DNA from: Nocardioides furvisabuli | Lineage (GTDB): Bacteria > Actinomycetota > Actinomycetes > Propionibacteriales > Nocardioidaceae | DNA length: 64,000 bases | Assembly: GCF_021083185.1 (NCBI RefSeq) | Contig: NZ_JAIGQB010000013.1 | Coordinates: forward strand, 33,441-97,440 | Direction of reading: 5' to 3' | Notes under the pieces: generated by a model | What the model was told of the DNA's origin: nothing | The model's input: the letters and a program-made list of their open reading frames with translations, nothing else | The model's database searches: none | In this document: in pieces, positions 7,693-17,833 of the stretch | Layout of the letters: each line of letters begins with the position of its first letter | How positions within the stretch are numbered: position 1 is the stretch's first letter | Made by a program: the position numbers and the translations under genes

Positions 7693-9144
7693 GTGAGCCA
7701 GGACGAGCAGCAGCGCACCGCGCGCGCCGGGGCGGCCGGCGAGACGGCGTACGAGCCCGACCCGCGGCGCTGGCGGGTGCTCGCGGTGTCGCTCGTGGTC
7801 GGCTTCATGTCGCTGCTCGACGTCACGATCGTCAACGTCGCGGTCCCCTCGATCCGCGCCGGCCTCGACACCAGCGCCGCCACGATCCAGTGGGTCGTCT
7901 CGGGCTACGCGCTCGCCTTCGGGATGACGCTCGTGGCGGGAGGTCGACTCGGCGACGCCCACGGCCGGCGCCGGATGATGACGATCGGGCTGCTCGGCTT
8001 CATCCTCTCCAGCCTCGCGGTCGGGCTGGCGCCCAACGCGGCTTCGATCGTCGTCGCCCGGCTCGTCCAGGGCGCCAGCGCGGGGCTGCTGACGCCCCAG
8101 AACTCCGGCCTGATCCAGCAGCTCTTCCGCGGCGAGGAGCGGGGTCGTGCCTTCGGGATGTTCGGCTTCACCGTGGCCGTCGCGTCCGCCGCAGGTCCCC
8201 TGATCGGCGGGGCGCTCATCGCCGTTCTCGGCGAGGAGAACGGCTGGCGCTCGCTCTTCCTCATCAACGTCCCGATCGGCCTGGTCGCGCTGGTGCTGAT
8301 CCGTCGCCTCGTGCCCGACAACGACTCCGGCGCTGCGGCCGAGAAAGACCCGCGTGTCGACCTGGTGGGCGCGCTGCTGCTGGGGCTCGCGGTGCTGTCG
8401 GTCCTCTACCCGCTGATCAGCCTCGAGGGCGGGGCCAGCCTGCCGCTGCTCGGCCTGCTCGCCTTCCCGGTGCTGGCGTGGGCGTTCGTGCGGTGGGAGC
8501 GCGAGACCGTACGCCGGGAGCGGCCGCCGCTGCTCGACGTCTCGCTGCTGCGCGGACTGCCCGGCTACGCCAACGGGCTGCTGGTCGGCACCCTCTACTT
8601 CACCGGCTTCACCGGCATCTTCCTCGTGCTGTCGGTGCACCTGCAGGAGGGCGAGGGGTTCTCCCCGCTCGGGGCGGCGCTGCTGATGACGCCCTTCGCG
8701 GTCGGGGCGGCGACCACCTCACCGCTCGCGGGCCGGCTCGTGGCCCGGATCGGGCGCCGCGTCACGCTGCTCGCGCTCGGCGTGATGATGACGGGCACGG
8801 CCCTCGCCGCCGCGCTGGTGACCCAGCCGGCCGACCGGCTGTGGTGGACGCTCGCGCCGGCGATGTTCCTCGCCGGCATCGGGGGCGGTGGTGTCATCTC
8901 CCCCAACTTCACCCTCACCCTCGCCGAGGTCCCGCCGCGGATGGGCGGCGCCGCCGGTGGCGCCCTGCAGACCGGCCAGCGGATCGGGTCCGCGCTCGGC
9001 GCAGCCCTGCTGATGACGGTCTACCTCGCGGTCGACTCCGTCGCGTCCGCGCCGGTGGCCGCCCGGGCGGCGCTCCTCGCGGCGCTCGTGGTGCTGTCCG
9101 CCGCCCTCGCCGCCGCCGTACGGTCCTGGCGGCGCGGGGACTAG
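7693..9144 (+). CDS. MFS transporter, DHA2 (14-helix drug:H+ antiporter) type
   Basis: A 483-residue membrane transporter with about 14 hydrophobic segments. Family marks: L-D-V-T-I-V-N-V-A-V-P in the first helix (the DHA2 motif D), the G-R-L-G-D-A-H-G-R-R motif A between helices 2 and 3, and G-P-L-I-G-G in motif C. Such proteins export drugs or hydrophobic compounds using the proton gradient; the substrate cannot be predicted. The GTG at 7693 is chosen because it gives a short polar N-terminus before helix 1. It is divergent from acyP and convergent with purB. No adjacent regulator is visible. Confidence 0.85.
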   Translation: MSQDEQQRTARAGAAGETAYEPDPRRWRVLAVSLVVGFMSLLDVTIVNVAVPSIRAGLDTSAATIQWVVSGYALAFGMTLVAGGRLGDAHGRRRMMTIGLLGFILSSLAVGLAPNAASIVVARLVQGASAGLLTPQNSGLIQQLFRGEERGRAFGMFGFTVAVASAAGPLIGGALIAVLGEENGWRSLFLINVPIGLVALVLIRRLVPDNDSGAAAEKDPRVDLVGALLLGLAVLSVLYPLISLEGGASLPLLGLLAFPVLAWAFVRWERETVRRERPPLLDVSLLRGLPGYANGLLVGTLYFTGFTGIFLVLSVHLQEGEGFSPLGAALLMTPFAVGAATTSPLAGRLVARIGRRVTLLALGVMMTGTALAAALVTQPADRLWWTLAPAMFLAGIGGGGVISPNFTLTLAEVPPRMGGAAGGALQTGQRIGSALGAALLMTVYLAVDSVASAPVAARAALLAALVVLSAALAAAVRSWRRGD

Positions 9145-9165
9145 AGGGCGGGCGGGCGGTCTTTC

Positions 9166-9191
9166 GGGATCCCCGGCTGGCCGGGGATCCC
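9166..9191. terminator. Perfect hairpin between the MFS gene and purB
   Basis: An 11-bp perfect stem, GGGATCCCCGG with CCGGGGATCCC, around a 4-base loop, 22 bases after the MFS stop. No T-tract. It can serve both convergent genes. Confidence 0.65.
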
Positions 9192-9192
9192 A

Positions 9193-9246
9193 GAGGTTGT
9201 CAGGGCATGCACGACCCGACAACCTGCGGGAGAGCCTGACAACCTC
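9193..9246. terminator. Long-loop inverted repeat next to purB, with an extra half-site
   Basis: GAGGTTGTCAGG (9193-9204) and CCTGACAACCTC (9235-9246) are perfect inverted copies 30 bases apart. A third partial copy, GACAACCT, lies between them at 9218-9225. It is 11 bases from the purB stop. It may be the purB 3' structure, or a three-site protein-binding element. Confidence 0.5.
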
Positions 9247-9256
9247 GGCCCGCCGG

Positions 9257-10675
9257 TCAGAGGATGGCGCCCGGCACGTACGCCGCTGCGTCGGGGTGGC
9301 GGGCCGCGAGCGCCTCGACCCGGGCGACGACCGCACGGGTCTGGGCCACGGCAGCCCCGGTGAACTCGATCGGGTCGGCGACGAGCGCCTCGATCTGCTC
9401 GCGGGTCAGGCCCAGCCGCTCGTCGGCGGCGAGCTTGGCGAACACGTCGTTGTCGGCCTGCCCCGCGCGCATCGCCAGCGCAGTCCCGACAGCGGCCTCC
9501 TTGATCGCCTCGTGGGCCGCCTCGCGCCCGACGCCGTTGCGGACCGCGGCCATGAGCACCTTGGTCGTGGTGAGGAACGGGAGGTAGCGGTCGAGCTCGC
9601 GCTGGATGACGGCCGGGAAGGCGCCGAACTCATCGAGCACGGTGAGGAAGGTCTGGAAGAGCCCGTCGGTGGCGAAGAACGCGTCGGGCAGCGCGACGCG
9701 GCGCACGACCGAGCAGGAGACGTCGCCCTCGTTCCACTGGTCGCCGGCGAGCTCGCTGACCATCGACAGGTGGCCGCGCAGGATCACCGCGAGACCGTTC
9801 ACCCGCTCGCACGAGCGGGTGTTCATCTTGTGCGGCATCGCCGACGAGCCGACCTGGCCCTCCTTGAAGCCCTCGGTGACCAGCTCGTGGCCGGCCATCA
9901 GGCGCACGGTGGTCGCGAGGTTGGAGGGACCACTGACGAGCTGCACCAGCGCGGCGACGACGTCGAAGTCGAGCGAGCGGGGATAGACCTGGCCGACGCT
10001 GGTCAGGGTCTGCTCGAAGCCGAGGTGGGAGGCGACCCGCTGCTCGAGGTCGTCGAGCAAGGCGTCGTCGCCGTCGAGCAGGTCGAGCATGTCCTGGGAG
10101 GTGCCCATCGGGCCCTTGATGCCACGCAGGGGGTAGCGCGCGAGCAGCTCCTCGATCCGCTGCACACCGATGAGCATCTCGTCGGCGATGCTCGCGAAGC
10201 GCTTGCCGAGCGTGGTGGCCTGGGCGGCGACGTTGTGCGAGCGGCCGGCCATGACCGTCGCCTCGTGCTCGGCGGCGAGCCGGCCGAGGCGGACCAGCGC
10301 GGCGACGGCGCGGTCGCGCACCACCTCGAGCGAGCGGCGTACCTGCAGCTGCTCGACGTTCTCGGTGAGGTCGCGCGAGGTCATGCCCTTGTGGATGTGC
10401 TCGTGACCGGCCAGCGCCGAGAACTCCTCGATGCGGGCCTTCACGTCGTGGCGGGTGACCCGCTCACGGGCGGCGATCGAGTCGAGGTCGACCGTGTCCA
10501 CGACCGACTCGTAGGCCTCGACGACGCCGTCGGGCACGTCGATCCCGAGGTCGCGCTGGGCCTCGAGCACCGCGATCCAGAGCTGCCGCTCCAGGACGAT
10601 CTTGTGCTCTGGCGACCAGATCTCGGCGAGGTCGGCTCCGGCGTAGCGGGTGGCCAGGACGTTGGGGACGCTCAC
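9257..10675 (-). CDS. purB: Adenylosuccinate lyase
   Basis: Cleaves SAICAR to AICAR and adenylosuccinate to AMP, both with release of fumarate. The 472 residues belong to the fumarase/aspartase superfamily: T-S-R-D-L-T-E-N (99-106) with the general acid region, and the signature loop G-S-S-A-M-P-H-K-M-N (276-285) that carries the catalytic serine. Length and motifs match the long PurB form found in actinobacteria. GTG start. It is the last of three purine genes on this strand, 45 bases downstream of purD. Confidence 0.95.
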   Translation of the reverse strand: MSVPNVLATRYAGADLAEIWSPEHKIVLERQLWIAVLEAQRDLGIDVPDGVVEAYESVVDTVDLDSIAARERVTRHDVKARIEEFSALAGHEHIHKGMTSRDLTENVEQLQVRRSLEVVRDRAVAALVRLGRLAAEHEATVMAGRSHNVAAQATTLGKRFASIADEMLIGVQRIEELLARYPLRGIKGPMGTSQDMLDLLDGDDALLDDLEQRVASHLGFEQTLTSVGQVYPRSLDFDVVAALVQLVSGPSNLATTVRLMAGHELVTEGFKEGQVGSSAMPHKMNTRSCERVNGLAVILRGHLSMVSELAGDQWNEGDVSCSVVRRVALPDAFFATDGLFQTFLTVLDEFGAFPAVIQRELDRYLPFLTTTKVLMAAVRNGVGREAAHEAIKEAAVGTALAMRAGQADNDVFAKLAADERLGLTREQIEALVADPIEFTGAAVAQTRAVVARVEALAARHPDAAAYVPGAIL

Positions 10676-10720
10676 GGGCAGTCATCCTCCCACCTGCCGG
10701 GCACGACCGGTCCCCGGACC

Positions 10721-11985
10721 TCAGCCACGGGACGCGGCACCCTCGACGACGCCGAGCGGCTCCGCGGCGATGTCGCGACGCCACTGCGCGCCCGGGAAGC
10801 TGATCGAGGAGATGCCCTCGTACGCCTTCGCGCGAGCGTCGGCGACGTCCGAGCCGGTCGCACGCACGGCGAGCACCCGGCCGCCGGCCGTCACCAGTCC
10901 GGCGTCGGTCCGCGCGGTGCCGGCGTGGATGACGTCGACGTCGGTCTCGACGGCCAGGGTCTCGGTGCCGACGATCACGTCGCCGGTGCTCGACCCCTCG
11001 GGGTATCCCGCGCTGGCCATGACGACCGAGACCGCGGCGCCGTCGGCGAAGGTCGGCGCCGGCACGGTCGACAGGTCGCCGTCGGCCGCGGCGCGGAGCA
11101 GGGTGCCGAACGGCGAGGTCAGCAGCGCGAGCACGGGCTGGACGTCGGGGTCGCCGAAGCGGCAGTTGAACTCGATGACCTTCGGGCCCGAGGCGGTCAG
11201 CGCGAGGCCGACGTAGAGGCAGCCGACGAAGGGTGCGCCGCGCTGCTGCATCTCGGCAAGCGTCGGTCCGACGACCTCGGCCATCACGGTGTCGACGATG
11301 CCGTCGGGCAGCCACGTCAGCGGGGCGTAGGACCCCATGCCGCCCGTGTTGGGGCCGCGGCCGCCGTCGAAGATGCGCTTGAAGTCCTGGGCCGGCAGCA
11401 GCGGGCGGCCGACGGTGCCGTCGCAGACGACGAAGAGCGAGAACTCGGGACCGTCGAGGAACTCCTCGACGACGACCCGGTCACAGCCCGCCGCGTGGGC
11501 CAGCGCCTCGGCGCGGTCGGTGGTGACCGCCACGCCCTTGCCCGCGGCGAGCGCGTCGTCCTTCACGACGTACGGCGCTCCGAAGGCGTCCAGCGCCGCG
11601 GCGACCTCCTCGGGCGTGGTGCACGTGCGCGATCCGGCGGTCGGCACGCCCGCGGCCGCCATGACCTCCTTGGAGAAGGTCTTCGACCCCTCGAGCAGGG
11701 CCGCGGCACGGGACGGGCCGAAGACGGCGATGCCCGCGTCGCGCACGTCGTCGGCGACGCCCGCGACCAGCGGGGCCTCCGGGCCGACGACCACCAGGTC
11801 CGCGCCGATCGACGTCGCGAGCGCAGCGACGGCCGTCCCGTCCATCAGGTCGACGGGGTGGAGCGCGGCGACCTCGCCGATGCCCGGGTTGCCGGGGGCG
11901 GCGTGCACCTCCGTCACCGCCGCGTCGTGGGACAGGGCCAGGGCCAGCGCGTGCTCGCGTCCGCCGGTGCCGACGACGAGGACCC

Positions 11986-11989
<4 letters not shown>
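10721..11989 (-). CDS. purD: Phosphoribosylamine-glycine ligase
   Basis: GAR synthetase: joins glycine to phosphoribosylamine with ATP. The 422 residues show the N-terminal G-G-R-E-H-A-L-A (9-16), an ATP-grasp core (K-D-D-A-L-A-A-G-K-G-V), the G-P-E-F-S segment, and F-K-R-I-F-D-G-G-R-G-P-N-T-G-G-M-G-S near residues 210-230 typical of PurD. GTG start overlaps the purA stop as GTGA, so it is translationally coupled to purA. Confidence 0.95.
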
Positions 11990-13269
<1,280 letters not shown>

Positions 13270-13294
13270 CTCAGCCCTCCTCTGTCTTCCGGCA

Positions 13295-13341
13295 GAAATG
13301 AAAACAGCCCCGGCACAAGGCATCGGGGCTCTTGCGGAGCC
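13295..13341 (-). promoter_or_regulatory. Attenuator-like leader of purA
   Basis: On the minus strand two mutually exclusive hairpins precede purA. First, GGCTC (13341-13337) pairs with GAGCC (13331-13327) over a 5-base loop. Second, AGCCCCG (13330-13324) pairs with CGGGGCT (13312-13306) over 11 bases and is followed directly by GTTTTCATTTC, a T-rich tract. The second looks like an intrinsic terminator and shares its 5' arm with the first. No gene on this strand ends upstream, so it can only act on purA. The ligand or factor is unknown; no known purine riboswitch motif is seen. Confidence 0.5.
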
Positions 13342-13374
13342 ACGCTACCGCACCTCGGACTCGTCGCCGTGGAC

Positions 13375-13380
13375 TAGTGT
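13375..13380 (+). promoter_or_regulatory. Leaderless-type -10 hexamer of the lipid kinase gene
   Basis: TAGTGT followed by seven bases and the GTG at 13388. No ribosome binding site between. Confidence 0.55.
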
Positions 13381-13387
13381 CCGCCTC

Positions 13388-14302
13388 GTGCGCTCACTCC
13401 TCGTCATCACCAACGCCGATGCCGGGACCTCCGACGAGGAGCGCCTGGCCGTGGCCCTCGCCATCCTGCGCGAGGACGCCTCCGTCGAGGTCGCCAAGAC
13501 CTCCAACCCGGGTGAGCTCGACGGCGTGCTGCACCGCGCCGGCGGCCGCACCGTGGTCGTCGCCGGTGGCGACGGGAGCATGCACGCGGTGGTGAAGGCC
13601 CTCCACAAGCGCCACGAGCTGGCCGAGACCACCCTGGCCCTGCTGCCGATGGGCACCGGCAACGACTTCGCCCGCGGCAACCGGATCCCCCTCGAGATCG
13701 AGGACGCCGCCCGCCTGGTGCTGAGCGGGGAGGCCCGCGAGGTCGACCTGCTCGTCGACGAGGTCGGCAACATCGTGGTCAACAACGTCCACGTCGGCGT
13801 CGGCGCCCAGGCCAGCCGCAAGGGCGCGAGGTGGAAGACCCGTCTGGGGTCGGCCGGCGTGGGCAAGGTCAACCTCGGCAAGCTCGGCTACCCGATCGGT
13901 GCCGCGCTGTCGGCCTTCCATCCGCCGAGCTGGCGGATGCGCGTCGAGATCGACGGCAAGGTCGTCAACGACGTCGACCGCCCGGTCCTGATGGTGGCCA
14001 TCGGCAACGGCGGCAACGTCGGCGGCGGCACCGAGCTCAACCCCGACGCCGACACCGAGGACGGGCGCCTCGACGTGATGATCAGCCGCGCCGTGACCCC
14101 GCTCGCCAAGCTCGGCTACGTCGCTCGCCTGCGCACCGGTGACCACGACGAGCGCGACGACGTGGTGACCCTGCGCGGGAGCACGGTCAAGGTCAGCGGC
14201 GACGAGTTCTGGCTGGCGGCCGACGGCGAGATATCGGGCCCGGAGCGCAGCCGGAGCTGGCGCCTCGAGCCCGCGGCGTACCGCCTCATCCTGCCGGCCT
14301 GA
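13388..14302 (+). CDS. Diacylglycerol kinase family lipid kinase
   Basis: A 304-residue ATP-dependent lipid kinase of the DagK/YegS type, which phosphorylates diacylglycerol or a related lipid at the membrane. The nucleotide-binding loop is V-A-G-G-D-G-S-M-H (58-66), and the second signature L-L-P-M-G-T-G-N-D-F-A-R-G lies at 85-97. A typical C-terminal beta-domain ends in F-W-L-A-A-D-G-E. The GTG start fits both the leaderless promoter and the usual N-terminus (L-L-V-I-T-N-A-D-A-G). Divergent from purA. Exact lipid substrate not determined. Confidence 0.88.
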   Translation: MRSLLVITNADAGTSDEERLAVALAILREDASVEVAKTSNPGELDGVLHRAGGRTVVVAGGDGSMHAVVKALHKRHELAETTLALLPMGTGNDFARGNRIPLEIEDAARLVLSGEAREVDLLVDEVGNIVVNNVHVGVGAQASRKGARWKTRLGSAGVGKVNLGKLGYPIGAALSAFHPPSWRMRVEIDGKVVNDVDRPVLMVAIGNGGNVGGGTELNPDADTEDGRLDVMISRAVTPLAKLGYVARLRTGDHDERDDVVTLRGSTVKVSGDEFWLAADGEISGPERSRSWRLEPAAYRLILPA

Positions 14303-14317
14303 CGCTCCCGGCACGGC

Positions 14318-15307
14318 TCAGAGCCAGCCGCGGCGCACGGCCTCCACCCCTGCCTGGAAGCGCGTGTCGACGCCGAGGTCGGTCATCAGCGCCGAGATCC
14401 GGCGACGCACCGTGCGCAGGCCGATCCCGAGCTTGCGGGCGATCACCTCGTCGGTGGCCCCCGCCATCAGCTGCTCGAGGAGGAACCGGCGCTCGTCGGG
14501 GCTCCCCTGGCCCGACTCCAGCTCGGGGACGGGTGCGGCGCGCGACCACAGGAGCTCGAACCAGAGCGTGAGCGCCGAGACCACCGAGCGCTGCCGCACG
14601 TGCACGCGCGGCTCGTCGGCGTAGCCGAGCGGCTCGGGGAGCACGGCGTGTGCATCACCGAGGATGAACATCCTGGTCGGCACCTCCGACATCACCCGCA
14701 CCTGCTCGCCGAGCTGGGCGCGCGTGCGCAGAGCGTCCGGCGCCTCGGTGAGGGCCCGGACGGGGTAGATCGCCCGCGAGCGGCGTCCCGTCGCCATCGC
14801 CTCGGCGAGGACCGTGCTCACCCGCGCCTCGCGCGGCATCGCCCACGCGTCGGGCCGCAGCCAGAGCATGTCGCCGCGGCTGGTGCGGAGCATCAGCTGG
14901 AGCAGCTCGAGCGGGTTGCCGCCCGAGCTCAGCTCCCCGTCGAGCGGACGGATCTCGGTGAGGTCGTTCTCGTCGGGCCGCGTGGCGGCGGCGACCAGGT
15001 GCGGCACCGCGCTCGCCAGCTCACCCAGCCGCGCCGCGGAGGTCGCAGCCTGCTGCGACTCCTTGCGCACCAGCTCGGACAGCACCTCCACGAGAGGGGG
15101 TACGACGAGGCGCTCGCCGTCGAGGGCCACCAGCCCGCGCTCCTGCAGCGGCCTCAAGGCGCGCAGCAGGCCCTCGGGCGGCTCCTGCACCAGGCGAGCG
15201 ACGCCGACCAGGGTGTGGCCCGAGACCGGGACGAGGCGGAAGTAGAGCTGCTCGGCGTCGCGGGTGAGCCCGAGCGCCGCAAGCACGGAGGAGGGGTCGC
15301 CGGCCAT
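14318..15307 (-). CDS. LuxR-type HTH regulator with TrmB-like N-terminal domain
   Basis: A 329-residue transcription factor. Residues 1-70 resemble a TrmB/MarR-like winged helix (A-L-G-L-T-R-D-A-E-Q-L-Y, then L-R-P-L-Q-E-R-G-L-V). The centre is an unassigned sensor region, and the C-terminus (residues about 265-329) is a LuxR/GerE-like helix-turn-helix: L-M-A-G-A-T-D-E-V-I-A-R-K-L-G-I-G-L-R-T-V. Such fused regulators are common in Streptomyces and Nocardioides without known ligands. A 7-bp palindrome overlaps its own -10 hexamer, so negative autoregulation is likely. It is divergent from lysS. Confidence 0.75.
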   Translation of the reverse strand: MAGDPSSVLAALGLTRDAEQLYFRLVPVSGHTLVGVARLVQEPPEGLLRALRPLQERGLVALDGERLVVPPLVEVLSELVRKESQQAATSAARLGELASAVPHLVAAATRPDENDLTEIRPLDGELSSGGNPLELLQLMLRTSRGDMLWLRPDAWAMPREARVSTVLAEAMATGRRSRAIYPVRALTEAPDALRTRAQLGEQVRVMSEVPTRMFILGDAHAVLPEPLGYADEPRVHVRQRSVVSALTLWFELLWSRAAPVPELESGQGSPDERRFLLEQLMAGATDEVIARKLGIGLRTVRRRISALMTDLGVDTRFQAGVEAVRRGWL

Positions 15308-15327
15308 GCTGGCAGTTTAGTGCCAGC
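15308..15327. promoter_or_regulatory. Palindromic operator overlapping the regulator's own -10
   Basis: GCTGGCA (15308-15314) and TGCCAGC (15321-15327) are perfect inverted copies with a 6-base spacer. The spacer and one flanking base form the minus-strand hexamer TAAACT (15319-15314), which lies exactly six bases before the regulator ATG at 15307. A protein bound to the palindrome would cover the promoter. Autoregulation is inferred. Confidence 0.55.
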
Positions 15328-15474
15328 GGCACTCGCGAACCATGTGGCAGCGACCGGCCACTCCATAATGAGGCGACCAGTCGCGTGCGGGGGTGTGCGG
15401 CGAGGTCAGCTCCTCGGGAGCACAGCGTCGGAGTCGCTTCGGGGGACGACTCCGGCGCTGCCCGTGTCCACCGA

Positions 15475-15480
15475 TAGCCT
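15475..15480 (+). promoter_or_regulatory. Leaderless-type -10 hexamer of lysS
   Basis: TAGCCT followed by seven bases and the ATG at 15488. No Shine-Dalgarno sequence. Confidence 0.55.
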
Positions 15481-15487
15481 TGGCGCC

Positions 15488-17209
15488 ATGGCACGAGGTG
15501 GACGACAGGGACAGGGTGAGCCGATCGACTGGGTGACGCGCGCGGCGGACGACGCCGTACGCCACGCCGGCGAGGGCAACCTGGTGACGGTCGCCTCGGG
15601 CGCCTCGCCGAGCGGTCCGATCCACCTGGGCAACCTGCGGGAGTTCATCACCCCCCACTTCGTCGCCGAGGAGCTGCGCCGACGCGGCGTGCCGGTGCGC
15701 CACCTCCACTCGTGGGACGACTTCGACCGCTTCCGCAAGGTCCCCGCCGGGGTGCCGGCCGAGTGGGCCGACCACATCGGGCGCCCCCTCACCGCGGTGC
15801 CCGACCCGTGGGAGTGCCACGCGAGCTGGGCCGAGCACTTCAAGGCCCCCCTGCAGGACGCGCTGCGCGAGCTCGGCGTGGAGATGGAAGAGATCTCCCA
15901 GACCGAGATGTACACCTCCGGCGCCTACCGCCGGCAGGTCCTCGAGGCCGTGGCGCGCCGCGACGACATCGAGGCGGTGCTCGCCCGGCACCGCACCAAG
16001 AAGGTGAGCGCCGGCGACGACGCCTCCGCGCAGGAGGCCGCCGACCTCGCGGACTCGGTCGCCAACGAGGACGCCGACGAGGCGACGACCTCTCCCGACT
16101 CCTCCCCCGACTCGATCGTCCGTTTCCCCTACCGGCCCTACTGCCGCGAGTGCGGGCGCGACACCGTCACCACCACGGCGTACGACGAGGCCACCACGAC
16201 GCTGTCCTACACCTGCGCCTCCTGCGGCCACGACGGCACCACCGACCTGTCGAGCGACAACGACGGCAAGCTCGTGTGGAAGGTCGACTGGCCGATGCGC
16301 TGGGCCTACGAGAAGGTCAACTTCGAGCCGGCCGGTCGCGACCACATGACCCCCGGGTCGTCCTACACCGTCGGCACCGAGATCGCGCCCTCGATCTTCG
16401 ACTGGCGCGCGCCCGCCCGCGTGATCTACGCCTTCGTCGGGTTCGCCGGGGTGCAGAAGATGTCGTCGTCGGCCGGCGGCGTGCCCACCGCGACCGACGC
16501 GCTGCGCATCCTCGAGGCACCGATGCTGCGCTGGCTCTACGTCCGCCGCGCCCCGACCCAGGCCTTCGACATCGACTTCGGTCCGGCCATCGTGCGGCTC
16601 TACGACGAGTGGGACGCGCTCGGCCGCAAGGCTGCGGAGAAGTCGGACGTCGCGACCCTCGCCTGGCACCGCGCCTGCGAGACGGCGTCCGCCGGCCGGC
16701 TGCCCACCCCGGCCGTCCCCGTGCCGTTCCGCACCCTGTCCTCGGTCGCCGACGTGACCGCGGGCTCGGCCGAGCTCATCTCTCGGATCGTGGAGTCCTC
16801 GGGCTTCCCGCACGACTCGGTCGCCGACCTCGAGCCGCGGCTGTCCAAGGCCATGCAGTGGACGGTCGAGCACGTGCCCGCCGACGAGCGCACCACGGTG
16901 CGCGAGACGCCGGACACCGAGCGCCTGGCCAGGTTGTCCGAGGACGAGGAGCTGTGGCTGCGGATCTTCCTCGACCGGCTCCCCGAGGACGGCGACCTCG
17001 ACGCGGTCACCTCGGTCGTCTACGGCGTGCCGAAGGTCGCCCGCGGGCTCGGCTTCGAGGACGCGCCGACGCATGAGGTGAAGGCGGACCAGAAGGACTT
17101 CTTCCGGCTGCTCTACCACCTCCTCGTCGACGCCGACCGCGGTCCGCGCCTGCCGACGCTGGTGCTGGCGCTGGGACCGGCGAAGGTGCGCCGGCTGCTC
17201 GGCGCCTGA
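15488..17209 (+). CDS. lysS: Lysyl-tRNA synthetase, class I
   Basis: Charges tRNA-Lys with lysine. The 573 residues belong to the class I (LysK, archaeal-type) enzyme, unrelated to the usual class II bacterial LysRS. The HIGH-type motif is P-I-H-L-G-N (44-49) and the KMSKS-type motif is K-M-S-S-S near residue 323. A zinc-ribbon-like pair, C-R-E-C-G-R (near 218) and C-A-S-C-G-H (near 243), sits in between, and the C-terminal helical anticodon-binding region follows. An acidic, low-complexity insertion (near 180-205) precedes the first Cys pair. ATG start with a leaderless-type promoter. Whether a class II copy also exists cannot be seen. Confidence 0.93.
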   Translation: MARGGRQGQGEPIDWVTRAADDAVRHAGEGNLVTVASGASPSGPIHLGNLREFITPHFVAEELRRRGVPVRHLHSWDDFDRFRKVPAGVPAEWADHIGRPLTAVPDPWECHASWAEHFKAPLQDALRELGVEMEEISQTEMYTSGAYRRQVLEAVARRDDIEAVLARHRTKKVSAGDDASAQEAADLADSVANEDADEATTSPDSSPDSIVRFPYRPYCRECGRDTVTTTAYDEATTTLSYTCASCGHDGTTDLSSDNDGKLVWKVDWPMRWAYEKVNFEPAGRDHMTPGSSYTVGTEIAPSIFDWRAPARVIYAFVGFAGVQKMSSSAGGVPTATDALRILEAPMLRWLYVRRAPTQAFDIDFGPAIVRLYDEWDALGRKAAEKSDVATLAWHRACETASAGRLPTPAVPVPFRTLSSVADVTAGSAELISRIVESSGFPHDSVADLEPRLSKAMQWTVEHVPADERTTVRETPDTERLARLSEDEELWLRIFLDRLPEDGDLDAVTSVVYGVPKVARGLGFEDAPTHEVKADQKDFFRLLYHLLVDADRGPRLPTLVLALGPAKVRRLLGA

Positions 17210-17237
17210 GCCGTTTCACCTCGAGCACATTCCGAAA

Positions 17238-17254
17238 GTCAGGCCGGGCCTGAC
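17238..17254. terminator. Hairpin after lysS
   Basis: GTCAGGC and GCCTGAC form a 7-bp stem over a 3-base loop, 29 bases after the lysS stop. A second hairpin, GGGATG/CATCCC at 17266-17281, follows it in the leader of the next gene. Confidence 0.45.
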
Positions 17255-17300
17255 GAGCCGGTGGTGGGATGCCGACATCCCAACCACACGGAGGAAATCC

Positions 17301-17804
17301 ATGCTCAACAACGCGCTCGGCACCGTTCGCCGCGGCATCCCCACCATCGTCATCGCCGGCGCCCTCGTCGTGGCCTCGGCCACGAGCGGTGCCACTGCTG
17401 CCCTCGTCATCACCGGCAAGCAGATCAAGGACAACACGGTCACGACGAAGGACATCAAGAACGGCACCCTGTCGACGAGGGACATGTCGTCGTCGACGCT
17501 CTCCTCGCTCAAGGGCGCCACCGGTCCCGCCGGGGCCCCGGGAGCCGCTGGTGCGCCGGGCGTCTCGGGCTACCAGATCGTCACCGCGTCTGCCGTCATC
17601 CCGGCCGACGACGGCGGTGAGGTCGTCGCCAACTGCCCGCCCGGCAAGAAGGTGCTCAGCGCCGCCGGCGAGCTCGCCGGGGCCTACACCGGAACAGCGG
17701 TCAGCATCGACCTCAGCGCGACGTCGGCGACGGCGTACGCCGCGAACTACTACGACACCGCCGACACCCTGACGATCGACGTCGTCTGCGCCGTCGTCGG
17801 CTGA
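17301..17804 (+). CDS. Secreted collagen-like short protein
   Basis: A 167-residue exported protein. Residues 1-34 form a signal peptide (basic start, then V-I-A-G-A-L-V-V-A-S, Ala-rich cleavage region). A short threonine- and lysine-rich segment with D-N-T-V-T-T-K-D-I follows, then a brief collagen-like Gly-X-Y run (G-A-T-G-P-A-G-A-P-G-A-A-G-A-P-G). The C-terminal 75-residue domain has two cysteines (in A-N-C-P-P-G-K-K and V-V-C-A-V-V) that could pair. The layout I-K-D-N-T-V-T-T-K-D-I plus collagen repeat is recurrent in actinobacterial surface proteins of unknown role. GGAGGA lies just before the ATG. Confidence 0.75.
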   Translation: MLNNALGTVRRGIPTIVIAGALVVASATSGATAALVITGKQIKDNTVTTKDIKNGTLSTRDMSSSTLSSLKGATGPAGAPGAAGAPGVSGYQIVTASAVIPADDGGEVVANCPPGKKVLSAAGELAGAYTGTAVSIDLSATSATAYAANYYDTADTLTIDVVCAVVG

Positions 17805-17833
17805 CCGACCGTTCCGACGCCCCGGTGGGCCGG

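Noticed and set aside
13306..13330. purA leader hairpin as the terminator of an upstream gene
   Set aside because: The only upstream gene is divergent, so no minus-strand transcript ends there.
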